Assembly: GCF_041468085.1 (NCBI RefSeq)
Contig: NZ_CP121017.1
Coordinates: 1,157,501-1,221,500, forward strand
Reading direction: 5' to 3'
DNA: 64,000 bases
Source: Tistrella mobilis
GTDB taxonomy: Bacteria > Pseudomonadota > Alphaproteobacteria > Tistrellales > Tistrellaceae
Part shown: positions 16,732-26,100 of the stretch, one piece after another
How positions within the stretch are numbered: position 1 is the first letter of the stretch
Layout: every line of letters starts with the position of its first letter
Notes under the pieces: generated by a model
What the model was told of the DNA's origin: nothing
The model's input: the letters and a program-made list of their open reading frames with translations, nothing else
Database searches by the model: none
Position numbers and translations under genes: made by a program

Positions 16732-17313
16732 ATGGCACAGCAGTCGGCTGAAGATATTGGCAAGAACCTCAGAGCGATCCGCCAGTTGCGCGGGCTGTCG
16801 ATGTCGGCGCTCGCCGCGGCATCCTCGGTCAGCAAGGCGATGATTTCGAAGATCGAGCGCGGTGACGGCGGTGTTTCGGCCACGACGCTCGGCAAGCTTG
16901 CCGAAGCCCTGGAGGTGGGAATTTCAGACCTGCTGAGCAAAGACGACATAAACAGCATCATATATCTGCCCGCCGATGCGCAGCCTGTCCTTCACGACAG
17001 CGCACGTGGCTTCGTCCGCCGCGCTCTTTCGCCCATTTTTCCAGGGCGTGGGGTCGACGTCGTCCATAATGAACTCGGACCCGGCGGGCGCACGGGCCCT
17101 TTTTCCCCGCACAAGAAGGGCATTCACGAATACATCTTCGTTCTGGCGGGCCAATTGAGCGTCCACTTGAACGATCGGAAAATCATCATGAAAACAGGCG
17201 ATAGTCTTTTTTTCGATGCCGATTGCACCCATGAAATGGTCAACGACACGACGGAAGCGGTCTTGTGGCTTCTCGTGATCGATGGCACGAAATACGTCAA
17301 GTCGATCACCTGA
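16732..17313 (+). CDS. XRE-family regulator with C-terminal cupin sensor
   Basis: 193 residues. Helix-turn-helix at about 9-65 (IGKNLRAIRQLRGLSMSALA and ISKIERGDGGVSATTLGKLAE) and a cupin_2 domain at about 105-185 (HKKGIHEYIFVLAGQLSVHL, FFDADCTHEM). Regulators of this layout bind a small metabolite in the cupin and often repress or activate the next operon. Divergent from the FAD-dehydrogenase genes. The palindrome shared with the PPDK-like gene suggests it controls both. The effector may be the dehydrogenase substrate; that is inference. Confidence 0.9.
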   Translation: MAQQSAEDIGKNLRAIRQLRGLSMSALAAASSVSKAMISKIERGDGGVSATTLGKLAEALEVGISDLLSKDDINSIIYLPADAQPVLHDSARGFVRRALSPIFPGRGVDVVHNELGPGGRTGPFSPHKKGIHEYIFVLAGQLSVHLNDRKIIMKTGDSLFFDADCTHEMVNDTTEAVLWLLVIDGTKYVKSIT

Positions 17314-17350
17314 CCGGCCAAAGATGCCGCGCCGGCACCGGAGGCGGGAC

Positions 17351-17388
17351 CAGGTCCCGATCAGCTGAAATCGCCTGATCGGGACCTG
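17351..17388. terminator. bidirectional hairpin between convergent genes
   Basis: Perfect 14-bp stem CAGGTCCCGATCAG (17351-17364) and CTGATCGGGACCTG (17375-17388) with a ten-base loop, in the 91-bp gap between the regulator and the PPDK-like gene. No T-run follows on either strand. Confidence 0.65.
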
Positions 17389-17404
17389 AGCCGCTGCGCT
17401 GCGT

Positions 17405-19363
17405 TCAGGCGGCGCGACTGACTTCCGGCCGCTGATACCGGGTCGCGGTGGAGGCGAGCAGCGCTGCGATGATGGTCTCGGGGCTGGTCGACAGATAGGT
17501 CAGGCCGGCCGGGGCAAGGAATCGCGCCAGCCACTGGACGGAATGCCAGTCGGTGGTCAGCTCGCCCGCAAGACCCCAGGTGAACTGTTGATCCAGTTCC
17601 AGGGCAAGGCGGGTGGACCGCTGCAGCGCTTCATGCATTGCGCGACCGACCACGGATACCTGGACATGGGTGAACGGGCTGGAGGCAAAAAAGCCCTGTT
17701 CGACATAGCCGGGGATCAGATGGCGCGGCGCGTCACTGCGGTTCATGTTGAGGCAGGCGGTCGTGAAATCGTTGGACCCGATCAGGCCGCCGACCATGCC
17801 CAGCTCGTGGCCGCGCTGCCGGAGGATGCTTTCCAGGCAGATGAAGGCGCCGCCGGTCTCCAGCATGGTGGCCGCCCCTTCAATCGGGGCCGCCTTCACG
17901 CTGCCGAAGATGGAAGACGCGACCTCTTCGAGCGTCACGATGAAGCGCGAGGCCTCGTCGGGAAGCGTGAGCGTGGCAAGCAGGAACCGGACCTTCACCG
18001 CGGCGCCGTCTGCATTTGCACGCGCGAGCGCGCCCAGCACGGTCCGCAGCCACAGGCGCGCCAGATCCGGGCGGATCGAGAAGAGGCGGATGCCGCGGCA
18101 GCCGTGATAGACCTCCCGCTCGCCGCTCAACCGGCGGAAGGCGCTTTGCGTCTTTGCAGGATCAAGACCGTGCCTCGCTGCAAAATCCGCAATGTCGAAG
18201 TTGTCGGGCAGAAACTTGCTGAACGGCATGCACAGGGTTCTGACGACGCAGATCGCGCCCGGCCGGGCGGAGAAGATCGAGTAGTAGCGATCTCCGTGCC
18301 GGCGCTCGTACTGGCGGACGATGCGGTCGTAATGCTCTTTCGTCGTGCAGTCGTCTCCGAGGAACAGAATGCGCAGGATGTCGATGTCCGACGGCTCGAT
18401 CCACATCCTTTCGTCACGAAGCAGACCAACCCCCAGCGCGGCGTCGTTGCAGTCGATCGACAGGCCGGACTCATCGAAGGTCAGCGTCGAGGCGAGCAGC
18501 CGTGCCCGGACCACACAGGCGGTGTTGTGAACGTTCACATAGACCCGCAACGGCGACTGGGCACGACAGAAGCCGATCAGGGACTGGAAGCCCGAGAATT
18601 CATCCGACCCGACAATCTCCTGAATGTCCGCGCGATGGGCGGCAAAGAAGCTCGTATCCGAGATGCGTTCCCAGGCAAAGGCCGGCCCGAATTCCGTCTC
18701 GGCCGCCAGATAGGCGTCGGTCAGCAGGGTGTAGAGAGTGTCGATCCGGGACGGCGCGACCAGACGTGCGCCTGCGAAGACCAGGCCCCGTGATCCGGAC
18801 ATCGCCACCATGTCGCCTTCATATATCCGGGCTTCGCGGCCATCGATATCGACCGTCGAGATCCAGCGCTTTCTGGTCCTGACGACGCGGGATTCGCCGC
18901 TCTTCGTCCGGAAGTGAAGGTCAACGGGCTCGTCGCTTTCGTGATAGTCGATATTCGCGGCGATGATCGTCGATTTTCCCTCTGATACGGATTGCACCGG
19001 AGAGAATGTGGTCTTGCCCGGATGGTTGGTAAAAAAACCCGCGGCCCCCTTGATCGCCGCGAAATCGTCAATGTCCCCTTCGGCGACCGAGTAGATATAG
19101 TCGGGAGCGTCGGAGCTGTCGCCGGGGCCCTCGGACATCTGCTGTACCGTGCTCCGGTGGAGCACCAGGTATCCCGAATGATCGCCATCATGGATGGCCT
19201 CACCCGAGGCAAAGGGCGTGTACTCGTCGTCGGAAAAGCGCGGGAAGATGACGCCTTCAAGATCAGATGCGCGGATGCCGGACAAGATGTCTTCCGGTCT
19301 CCGGGTTCGGGTACTTATTCCGGTCAGCAAGTCCGTGAAGTCAAATTTGCTCAGCATCGCCAT
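17405..19363 (-). CDS. PEP-utilising-enzyme-like pseudoenzyme (C-terminal half of pyruvate phosphate dikinase)
   Basis: 652 residues. By eye it follows PPDK from the swivel domain to the end. Residues 107-133 match the phosphohistidine loop one-to-one, but the phosphorylated His is F120. GVGLLRDERM (311-320), VVRTLCM...FLP (R375), GCRGIRL (421-427, R423), the metal-ligand Glu E495, GSNDFTT (529-535, D532) and TYLSTSP follow in order. The catalytic Cys region reads GLAGE (597-601), with Ala599 for Cys. The ATP-grasp domain is absent. PEP and metal sites therefore look kept while dikinase chemistry looks lost. Start at 19363 has GAGGT upstream; a GTG at 19462 is less likely. Function unknown; sensor or new lyase are options. 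Confidence 0.75.
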   Translation of the reverse strand: MAMLSKFDFTDLLTGISTRTRRPEDILSGIRASDLEGVIFPRFSDDEYTPFASGEAIHDGDHSGYLVLHRSTVQQMSEGPGDSSDAPDYIYSVAEGDIDDFAAIKGAAGFFTNHPGKTTFSPVQSVSEGKSTIIAANIDYHESDEPVDLHFRTKSGESRVVRTRKRWISTVDIDGREARIYEGDMVAMSGSRGLVFAGARLVAPSRIDTLYTLLTDAYLAAETEFGPAFAWERISDTSFFAAHRADIQEIVGSDEFSGFQSLIGFCRAQSPLRVYVNVHNTACVVRARLLASTLTFDESGLSIDCNDAALGVGLLRDERMWIEPSDIDILRILFLGDDCTTKEHYDRIVRQYERRHGDRYYSIFSARPGAICVVRTLCMPFSKFLPDNFDIADFAARHGLDPAKTQSAFRRLSGEREVYHGCRGIRLFSIRPDLARLWLRTVLGALARANADGAAVKVRFLLATLTLPDEASRFIVTLEEVASSIFGSVKAAPIEGAATMLETGGAFICLESILRQRGHELGMVGGLIGSNDFTTACLNMNRSDAPRHLIPGYVEQGFFASSPFTHVQVSVVGRAMHEALQRSTRLALELDQQFTWGLAGELTTDWHSVQWLARFLAPAGLTYLSTSPETIIAALLASTATRYQRPEVSRAA

Positions 19364-19510
19364 GACGACCTCGATCAACCTGTTGATAGATTCTGTATAG
19401 AGCAAGATTGCATGCCTGAGGTTCGCGCCATGTATCCATTCACGGTTCTTAAACCCCCGCACAAAGCCCTTTTAGGTAGACAAACACACGCGTTATGATT
19501 GTACAGAATA

Positions 19511-19526
19511 GTAGACGATAGTCCAC
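19511..19526. promoter_or_regulatory. second copy of the GTAGAC operator, upstream of the PPDK-like gene
   Basis: GTAGAC-GATA-GTCCAC preceded by AGAATA, almost the same as the palindrome at 16626-16641 (one mismatch between arms). An extra half site GTAGAC lies at 19476-19481. Position is 148 bp upstream of the chosen start of the PPDK-like gene. Confidence 0.7.
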
Positions 19527-19677
19527 GGAGAGATTTGACGGGAGGGCAGCCGCACGGGCGGTACCGACCGTGGCGACCGGTCGATGACCGCTTCGAATCG
19601 GCTGCGATTCCAAAGCTTTGTCGCCTGTCCGGCGAGTGCCGCAGGGGGCGGCACCGTGCCGGGCGGCCGCTATCGTA

Positions 19678-20472
19678 TCAGGACGGGCGGTGGCGATGAT
19701 GGTGGCGGCGGGTGCGGCTTTCACGGGCCAGGCGGCTGGCGGCGCGGGCCTCGATGCGGCGGATCAGGGTTTCCAGATCCTCGCGGCTGATGTCGACCGC
19801 GGTGCCCATGTCATCGACCGCGCCGGCAATGTCTTCCGGGGTAAAGCGGCGGGCGCCCACCGGCTGGCTGGCCGGCTGCGTGGCGCGAAGCGGCCAGTGC
19901 TGGCGCGACAGGCGGTGGAACAGGAAGCCGGTCGCGACCAGGATCAGCGCGTTCAGGCCCAGCGGTACGAAGGCATAGGCGAAGCCGGTTTCGGTGATGG
20001 TGGGGCCCCCCAGCACGGCCGACAGGGCGACCGCGCCGCCCGGCGGGTGCAGGCAGCGCAGCACCGACATCATGCCGATCGCGGCGGCGACCGCGAGCCC
20101 GGCGGCGAGTGTCGCATCCGGCACCAGCCGGGCGGTGGCGATGCCGACCAGGGCCGAGATCACCGTGCCGCCGACGATCGGCCAGGGCTGGGCCATCGGG
20201 CTCGACGGCAGCACGAAGAGCAGCACGGCCGAGGCGCCGGTGGGGGCGACCAGCACCGGCAGATGCCAGCCCGGCCCCAGGATCCAGTGGGCCACCAGGC
20301 TGGTTGCCGCCACGGCAGTGAGCGCGCCCACCGCGCCGATCGCCCGGGCACGGATCGTGGCGCCGGGGAGAATGGGATTGAAGATCCGGGCTGCAAGACG
20401 GCGGCGGAGCTTCAGCTTGCGTTTCAGGCTGCGATTGCGGCGGGACGACGCGCGGGGGGAGAGCGTCGTCAT
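19678..20472 (-). CDS. HPP-family integral membrane protein
   Basis: 264 residues. A basic N-terminal tail is followed by four to five membrane spans with the family signature LPVLVAPTGASAVLLFVLP, MAQPWPIVGGT and CLHPPGGAVAL (the HPP motif). The C-terminal tail is His/Arg-rich and cytoplasmic. Some HPP proteins of plants and cyanobacteria have been linked to nitrite transport; bacterial roles are mostly untested. Its ATG overlaps the TGA of the upstream LysR gene by one base, so regulator and membrane protein are co-expressed. Confidence 0.85.
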   Translation of the reverse strand: MTTLSPRASSRRNRSLKRKLKLRRRLAARIFNPILPGATIRARAIGAVGALTAVAATSLVAHWILGPGWHLPVLVAPTGASAVLLFVLPSSPMAQPWPIVGGTVISALVGIATARLVPDATLAAGLAVAAAIGMMSVLRCLHPPGGAVALSAVLGGPTITETGFAYAFVPLGLNALILVATGFLFHRLSRQHWPLRATQPASQPVGARRFTPEDIAGAVDDMGTAVDISREDLETLIRRIEARAASRLARESRTRRHHHRHRPS

Positions 20473-21335
20473 CACGCAACCTCTGCCAGCAGGGCGGCCA
20501 GGGTCTCGAAGCCGGCGCTGCGATAGTCCCGGCGCGCCACCAGCACGGTCTCGACCGGGCCAAGGCTGCGGACCCGCAGATCTTCGGGCGGGGCCAGGAG
20601 AGTGAAGACCGAGCGTGGCATCACGCCTGAAGCCGTGCCGGCCGCCACACAGGCCATGACCGCGTGATAGGAATTCAGCTGGTGCACCCGCACCATCCGG
20701 CCTTCGGCGGCGGCTGGCCGGACCAGCAGGTTTTCGGCGATCCGGCGGTAGGTGCAGCCCGGCTCCAGCACCGCAAGGGCGGCCGGCGGCTGGTTTTCGC
20801 CGGCCCCGGCCGGTGCGACGAGCAGGAGGTCTTCGGTCACCACCGTGCGTTCGGTCAGCTCCGGATGGGGCAGGGGATCGTCGGCCAGAAGCCGTATCGG
20901 CGGTCGGGCAACCAGCGCGCAATCCAGCCGATGCCCCACCACGTCGCCGACCAGCCTGTCGGTCGGCCCGGTCACCAGATCGATCACGGCGTCGGGTCGG
21001 ATGGCGCGGAACCGTGCCAGCGGCCCGGGCAGCCGGCTCGCGGCCGTGCTCTCCATGGCGCCGAGCCTCAGCCGTTCGGCCCCCGGCATCAGCGCCGCAC
21101 GGGCTTCGGCCACCAGCGATTGCAGGCGGTGGGCGTAATCGAGCAGCACGCGGCCTTCATAGGTCAGCGTCATGCGCCGGCCATCGCGGCTGAACAGCGC
21201 CACCCCCAGATCGGCTTCCAGCTGGCGCAGCCGCGTGGTGACGTTGGACTGCACCCGATCCAGCCGCCGGGCGGCGCCGGTGACGCTGCCTTCTTCGACG
21301 ACGGTGCGGAAGATGTCGAGGGAGACGAGATCCAT
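20472..21335 (-). CDS. LysR-family transcriptional regulator
   Basis: 287 residues. N-terminal winged helix (about 1-60) MDLVSLDIFRTVVEEGSVTGAA with RLRQLEADLGVALFSRDGRRMTLT, then a periplasmic-binding-protein-like effector domain (about 88-285). It sits immediately upstream of, and overlaps, the HPP gene instead of being divergent, which is less usual for LysR and implies co-transcription. Start at 21335 (MDLVSL) matches the family; the ATG at 21350 would add five residues. Effector unknown. Confidence 0.9.
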   Translation of the reverse strand: MDLVSLDIFRTVVEEGSVTGAARRLDRVQSNVTTRLRQLEADLGVALFSRDGRRMTLTYEGRVLLDYAHRLQSLVAEARAALMPGAERLRLGAMESTAASRLPGPLARFRAIRPDAVIDLVTGPTDRLVGDVVGHRLDCALVARPPIRLLADDPLPHPELTERTVVTEDLLLVAPAGAGENQPPAALAVLEPGCTYRRIAENLLVRPAAAEGRMVRVHQLNSYHAVMACVAAGTASGVMPRSVFTLLAPPEDLRVRSLGPVETVLVARRDYRSAGFETLAALLAEVA

Positions 21336-21428
21336 GGGGGGTGGGATCATCTTGTTTTGAGAACGTACCGGGGCATTACGTCTCAGAACGAGATGGGTCT
21401 GTCAAGACGGGCGGGCGCAGGGCTGGTA

Positions 21429-21932
21429 TTACCGGGATGGTGCGAAGCGTGGATCGATGGCCAGCCGTTCCTGGCCGAGAAGCGTGTACCGGCCGGCTGC
21501 GGCGCCGGCGGTGAATATCAGGTTCCAACTGTTGCGGGAGACGACGCTCGGAATCAGGATGAACGGATGAATGGCGAGCAGTTCGTTGCCGAAGGCCTGC
21601 TGGCCTCTGGTCGGCGGCCCAGGCATAAGCCAGTTCGGATTGGGGAGATCATCCGGCTGTACGACATGGATCGAAGCCGTATCATCGATCCGAAAGGCCG
21701 TAAGCACATGCGGGACGGTATCGAGCGTGTCGAAGCCCTTGTGCACGGCGACCTCGGCGATGGCCGTTGCCGGGTCGATGGAGGCATAGACGGCACGCAC
21801 ACCCCGTCCGTTCCAGCGCCCGCCGACCCGGAAGGCACCTTCGCCGCTGTCCCAGGCCGGGGCATGTCGCTGTGTGTCGATTCGCCAGCCATGGATCTCA
21901 CCCGTGCCCAGCCTGCCCGGCAACGGGGTCAC
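21429..21932 (-). CDS. RES-domain toxin (NAD+ phosphorylase type)
   Basis: 167 residues covering one RES domain: WRIDTQRHAPAWDSGEGAFR, GRWNGRGVRAVYAS (R39, Y49), AIAEVAVH (E60), and a later SRNSWNLIF with the family serine. Studied RES toxins consume NAD+ by phosphorolysis or hydrolysis and stop growth. Its ATG overlaps the stop of the Xre antitoxin gene by four bases (ATGA at 21929-21932), the normal antitoxin-first order. Confidence 0.9.
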   Translation of the reverse strand: MTPLPGRLGTGEIHGWRIDTQRHAPAWDSGEGAFRVGGRWNGRGVRAVYASIDPATAIAEVAVHKGFDTLDTVPHVLTAFRIDDTASIHVVQPDDLPNPNWLMPGPPTRGQQAFGNELLAIHPFILIPSVVSRNSWNLIFTAGAAAGRYTLLGQERLAIDPRFAPSR

Positions 21933-22393
21933 GTATAGACCCCGTAATCCAGGCGGGTGAGCAGTGTTTCGACCAGCGTCAGCCCGTCATGCGTGCTGAG
22001 CAGGTCGATCGGCCGGCGCCGATCCAGGGCAAGAGCCGGCATCTCCAGCCAACGCTCAGCGGCTTCCTGGCTGCCGAAAACCTCCGTCGCTCGTGCCAGG
22101 ATCCTGGCGAACTGCCAGGCTCGCCCGCTCTGGTCGGGGTCGAGCGGCCTTGAATCGGTCTTGCGCCGCTGGAAGGTGCGGATGCTGACCCCGAGTGCTG
22201 CCTCCAGCTGCTCTGGCCGCTTAAGGATAATCAGGGCATCGACGAGATGACCAAGGGCTTCGGCGGGGAGACCACGTCTGACAAGATCGTGGGCTTCCAG
22301 CTCCGTGGCCGGCAGATGCTTCAGCACCTTTCGGCCCCCCAGCATCTGCCCTGCCTGCTCCAGCTCTGCTGGGCGTACCATCGTTTCCGACAT
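21929..22393 (-). CDS. Xre/MbcA/ParS-family antitoxin
   Basis: 154 residues. A central helix-turn-helix-like region (LEAALGVSIRTFQRRKTDSRPL) and the C-terminal toxin-binding (DUF2384-type) domain with GRAWQFARILARATEVFGSQEAAERWL, ending close to the C-terminus as usual. It neutralises the RES toxin and represses the pair. Start taken at 22393 (MSETMVRP); an upstream ATG at 22420 would add nine residues. GACATG repeats around the start are candidate autoregulatory sites. Confidence 0.88.
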   Translation of the reverse strand: MSETMVRPAELEQAGQMLGGRKVLKHLPATELEAHDLVRRGLPAEALGHLVDALIILKRPEQLEAALGVSIRTFQRRKTDSRPLDPDQSGRAWQFARILARATEVFGSQEAAERWLEMPALALDRRRPIDLLSTHDGLTLVETLLTRLDYGVYT

Positions 22394-22436
22394 GGCCTGA
22401 CTCCGACATGTGTCGTGCAAGACATGACATCTGCCG
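22388..22436. promoter_or_regulatory. GACATG repeats, candidate antitoxin operator
   Basis: GACATG occurs at 22389, 22415 and 22431. The middle copy is part of CGACATGTGTCG (22414-22425), 5-bp inverted arms. The first copy overlaps the antitoxin start codon. Sited where type II antitoxins usually bind. Confidence 0.4.
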
Positions 22437-22533
22437 GCAGTGCATTCAAGTGATCACGGCAAACGCGTCGGGCCGACCCGATGCAGTTTGCCCGCCGGGA
22501 CCACCAGCCGATACCGCCGGTGGTCCCGCCCGG

Positions 22534-23121
22534 TCAGAGTGACGTCGCCGCCCGCGCCGCCTGATCATAGAGGCCCGAGAGGGCGCGCAGCCGCTGGGCC
22601 AGATCGCCGATCTCCTGGTTGGAGAGGCCGAGGGAGTGGAGCGAGTCGATCAGGCAGCGCTCGCGGACTTCGCGATAGGTGAGGCAGGCCTGCTCGCCTT
22701 CGGGCGTGGTGGCATAGAGCGCCTCCTTGCCCTTGCGGGCGGCGGAGACCAGCCCCGCCTTCTGCAGCTTCTTCAGGCTGTAGGCGACGGTGTGGCTGTC
22801 TTCGATGTTCAGCACGAAACAGATATCGGCCAGTTTCTTCAGCCGGGCGCGGTGGTTGACGGTGTGCAGCACCAGCACGTCGAGCTGCCCCAGATCGCGC
22901 AGCCCCGCCGCCCCCATGCACCGGGTCATCCAGCGCTGGAAGCCGTGGGCGGCGATGATCAGGCCGAATTCGAACTCCGACAGTTCGGGGCTCTTGTCTG
23001 AGACCAGATGGGCGGAGTTCACGATCCCGCGCCCGCCCCCCGGCCGCGATGCGGCAGGGGTGGACGGGTCGGGGAGGGTGGCGGCCCGGGGGGCCGCCTT
23101 GCTGGTGCCGGATGTCGTCAT
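22534..23121 (-). CDS. MarR-like winged-helix regulator
   Basis: 195 residues from ATG 23121. After a low-complexity Ala/Pro-rich leader of about 40 residues there is a winged-helix domain: FGLIIAAHGFQRWM, LVLHTVNHRARLKKLADICF, HTVAYSLKKLQKAGLVSAARKGKE and ALYATTPEGE, as in MarR-type proteins. Ten bases downstream of the 5-oxoprolinase-like gene and therefore probably part of that operon, as its local regulator. An ATG at 23157 would overlap that gene by 26 bases; the start is not decided. Confidence 0.78.
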   Translation of the reverse strand: MTTSGTSKAAPRAATLPDPSTPAASRPGGGRGIVNSAHLVSDKSPELSEFEFGLIIAAHGFQRWMTRCMGAAGLRDLGQLDVLVLHTVNHRARLKKLADICFVLNIEDSHTVAYSLKKLQKAGLVSAARKGKEALYATTPEGEQACLTYREVRERCLIDSLHSLGLSNQEIGDLAQRLRALSGLYDQAARAATSL

Positions 23122-23131
23122 GGGGAGGGTC

Positions 23132-26100
23132 TCATCTGTCCTGGGGCGGCTCACCATAGCCGCCGCCGCCGGGCGTTTCGATCACGAACACGTCACCGGG
23201 CGTCATCTCGACCGTGGCGCAGGCCCCGAAGTCTTCGCGGCTGCCATCGGTGCGTTCCACCCAGTTGCGGCCGGGGGCACCGTCGCCACCGCCCGCAAGG
23301 CCGAAGGGCGCCACCCGGCGGCGGTTCGAGAGCAGGGAGACGGTCATCTCTTCCTCGAAGCGCAGCCGGCGGCGGGCGCCGTTGCCGCCGTGATGCCGCC
23401 CGGCCCCGCCCGAGCCCGCGCGGATCTCGAAGGCTTCCAGCACCACCGGGAAGCGCCATTCCAGCACCTCCGGATCGGTCAGGCGCGAATTGGTCATATG
23501 GGTGTGGACCGCATCGGTGCCGTCGTAATCCGGGCCGGCGCCGGAGCCGCCGCAGATGGTTTCGTAATACTGGTGGCGGGCATTGCCGAAGGTGAGGTTG
23601 TTCATCGTGCCCTGGGCGGCCGCCTGCACGCCGAGCGCGCCATAGATCGCATCGGTCACGACCTGCGAGGTCTCGACATTGCCGGCCACCACTGCCGCCG
23701 GGTAGAGCGGGTTCAGCATCGAGCCTTCGGGGATGCGCAGGCGGATCGGCTCAAGGCAGCCGTCATTCATCGGGATCTTGTCGTCGACCAGGGTGCGGAA
23801 GCTGTAGAGCACAGCGGCCCGGCAGACGGCAGAGGGGGCGTTGAAGTTGTTGTCGCGCTGGGCCGAGGTGCCCTCGAAATCGACCACCGCCTCGCGGGCC
23901 TCGCGGTCGATGGTGATGGTCACCTTCACCACCGCGCCGTCATCCATCTCGTAGGCGAAGCTGCCGCCGTCGAGCTTGGCGATCGCGCGCCGCACCGCCT
24001 CTTCGGCATTCTTGCGGACATGGATGGTATAGGCCTTCACGACGTCCAGCCCGAACTGGCGGACCATGCGCCGGATCTCGGTCACGCCCTTCTCGCAGGC
24101 CGCGATCTGGGCCTTGAGATCGGCCATGTTCTGGTCGGGATTGCGCGAGGGATAGCTGCCCGACGACAGCAGGTCGCGCATCTCCGCTTCCAGCAGCCGG
24201 CCCTGATCGACCAGGCGGATGCCGTCGATCAGCACGCCTTCCTCGTCGATATGGCGGCTGTCGGCGGGCATGGAGCCCGGGGTCTTGCCGCCGATATCGG
24301 CGTGGTGGCCGCGTGAGGCCACGAAGAACAGCGGTTCGTCTCCCGCCGCCGCATCCTCGGCGAAGACCGGGGTGATGACGGTGATGTCGGGCAGATGGGT
24401 GCCGCCGTTATAGGGCGCGTTCAGCACGAAGACGTCGCCCGGTTTCATGGCGCTGCCATGCTTGCGGATCACCGCGCGCACGCTTTCGCCCATCGATCCC
24501 AGATGTACCGGCATATGCGGGGCATTGGCGACCAGCGCGCCGTCGCTTTCGAAGATCGCGCAGGAGAAGTCCAGCCGTTCCTTGATGTTCACCGAATGGG
24601 CGGTGTTCTCAAGCGTGGCGCCCATCTGTTCGGCGATCGACATGAACAGATTGTTGAAGATCTCCAGCATGACCGGATCGGCATCGGTGCCGATCGCGAC
24701 CCGCTTGGGCCGCGGGATGACGCGGGTCAGGATCAGATGGCCGCGCTCGTTCAGCTCGGCCGCCCAGCCGTGTTCGACCACGGTGGTGGCGGTCGCCTCG
24801 ATCACGATCGCGGGGCCCTGCACCCGGTCGCCCGGCTGCATGACGTCGCGATCATAGACCGGCGCCTCGTGCCACTCGCCGTCGGAATAGAAGCGGGTGG
24901 TGGCCATGGTGCCGAGGATGTGGCCGGCCGGGGCGGCGGGCAGCACGGGATCTTCGGGCTGGTCGGTGGCGCCGATCGCCTCCACCTCGACCGCCTCGAC
25001 CACCAGCGCCTTGCCGGACATGACGAAGCCGAAGCGCTGGCGATGGGCATCTTCGAAGCGCGCGACGATCTCTGCGGCGCTGCCATGATCGACCGAGATG
25101 GTGCTGTCGCTGCCGCGATACTTCACATGCAGCCGGCGTGCGACGGTGATCCGCTCTTCCGGCATCGACTGGCCGGTCAGCTCGGCCGTGGTCTCGGCGG
25201 CAAGCTCGGCCAGCAGGGCATCGAGGTCGGCGATGGTCGCGTCCGAAACCTCCTGCTCGACCGCCCGCTCGCGCATCGCCCGGATATCGGCCAGGCCCAT
25301 GCCATAGGCCGAGAGCACGCCGGCCAGCGGATGCACGAAGACCCGGGTCATGCCCAGCGCATCGGCCACCAGACAGGCATGCTGGCCGCCGGCGCCACCG
25401 AAGCAGGCGAGCACATAGGACGAGACGTCATAGCCGCGCTGAACCGAGATCTGCTTGATGGCATTGGCCATGTTGTCGACCGCGATCTTCAGGAAGCCGT
25501 CGGCGATCGCCTCGGGCGCCCGGCGCTCGCCGGTCGCGGCCTCGATCCGGTCGGCCAGCGCCTCGAAGGCCAGGCGCACCGCTTCGGCGTCGAGCGGCTG
25601 GTCGCCCTCGGGCCCGAAGATCTTCGGGAAGTATTCCGGGCGGACCTTGCCGACCATCACATTGCAGTCGGTGACCGCCAGCGGACCGCCGCGGCGATAG
25701 CAGGCGGGGCCGGGATTGGCGCCGGCGCTGTCGGGGCCGACCCGGAAGCGGGCGCCGTCGAAGCCCAGGATCGAGCCGCCGCCGGCGGCCACCGTATGGA
25801 TGCGCATCATCGGCGCGCGCATGCGCACCCCGGCGACCACGGTGTCGAAGGCGCGTTCATACTCGCCCGCGAAATGCATCACGTCGGTCGAGGTGCCGCC
25901 CATGTCGAAGCCGATCAGCTTGTCGAAACCGGCCATGGCGGCGGTGCGCACCGCACCGACCACGCCGCCCGCCGGGCCCGACAGGATGCTGTCCTTGCCC
26001 TGGAACAGATCGGCGTCGGTGAGGCCGCCATTGGAGCGCATGAACATCAGCGGCGCGCCGCCCAGCGCGCCCGCCACCTTGTCGACATAGCGGCGCAGGA

